From Lepidostoma basale (lineage: Eukaryota; Arthropoda; Insecta; Trichoptera; Lepidostomatidae), in the NCBI GenBank assembly GCA_022606425.2, contig JAHDVF020001567.1, positions 1-64,000 on the forward strand: DNA of 64,000 bases. The letters run 5' to 3'. The notes below the pieces were generated by a model. That model saw only the letters and a list, made by a program, of their open reading frames with translations. It was not told where the DNA came from and ran no database searches. This document shows positions 63,961 through 64,000 of the stretch, one piece after another. The translations under genes and the position numbers were made by a program. The stretch's first letter is position 1; each line of letters starts with the position of its first letter.

Positions 63961-64000
63961 AGATGCTTAGTATAAAAAAATCTAAAGTAAAATTTTGCTT

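Overview
The window looks like arthropod, most likely insect, nuclear DNA. It is AT-rich, carries a spliced axonemal (sperm or cilium) gene at its right end, and is otherwise dominated by retrotransposons and their debris: RTE-like, R1/LOA-like and CR1/L2-like LINEs, Penelope-like elements, tRNA-derived SINEs, a pogo-type DNA transposon, MITEs, long (AT)n tracts and many nested insertions. The species cannot be assigned from the sequence alone. No bacterial features (operons, CRISPR, ribosome binding sites) are present.

Layout. 1-1095: a pogo/Tc1-mariner element deleted to about 1.1 kb, keeping both inverted repeats, a psq-type DNA-binding domain and a PHD-like finger. 1096-4050: a long RTE-like LINE (called family A here), followed by an (AT)n tract. 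4516-8643: a LINE of the R1/LOA type with one uninterrupted 1229-codon ORF (EN-RT-RNase H) and visible target-site duplications; it may be a recent insertion. 8830-22300: LINE fragments (families A, C, D, E), two SINE families, a SINE-like element that ends in the family A tail, inverted-repeat elements and palindromic elements carrying hammerhead-like motifs. About 23100-27150: a nearly complete CR1-like LINE (family C) with ORF1 and ORF2, broken by a few frameshifts. 28000-34560: Penelope-like element pieces, including a GIY-YIG endonuclease segment flanked by inverted terminal repeats. 34570-49620: mostly decayed LINE copies, a possible Helitron end and some unassigned stretches.

50858-63352 onward: the one host gene I recognise, on the + strand. 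Seven coding exons reconstruct 348 residues of a coiled-coil protein of the outer-dynein-arm docking complex family (ODAD1/CCDC114, CCDC63). The gene runs off the right edge. About 130 bp upstream of the start codon is an X-box-like (RFX) site, expected for a ciliary gene, and that promoter segment is also present as a second copy about 1.45 kb upstream. The introns are full of the same repeats as the rest of the window.

The most interesting recurring signal is a set of hammerhead-ribozyme-like motifs (core CTGANGA, a stem II that differs between families but still pairs, then GAAA, a tiny stem III and a GTC-type cleavage site). They sit in Penelope-like element ends and in small palindromic elements. 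Several have a distal stem I that differs in sequence between copies but still pairs, which supports a selected RNA fold. LINE family names A-F are local labels for this window only.
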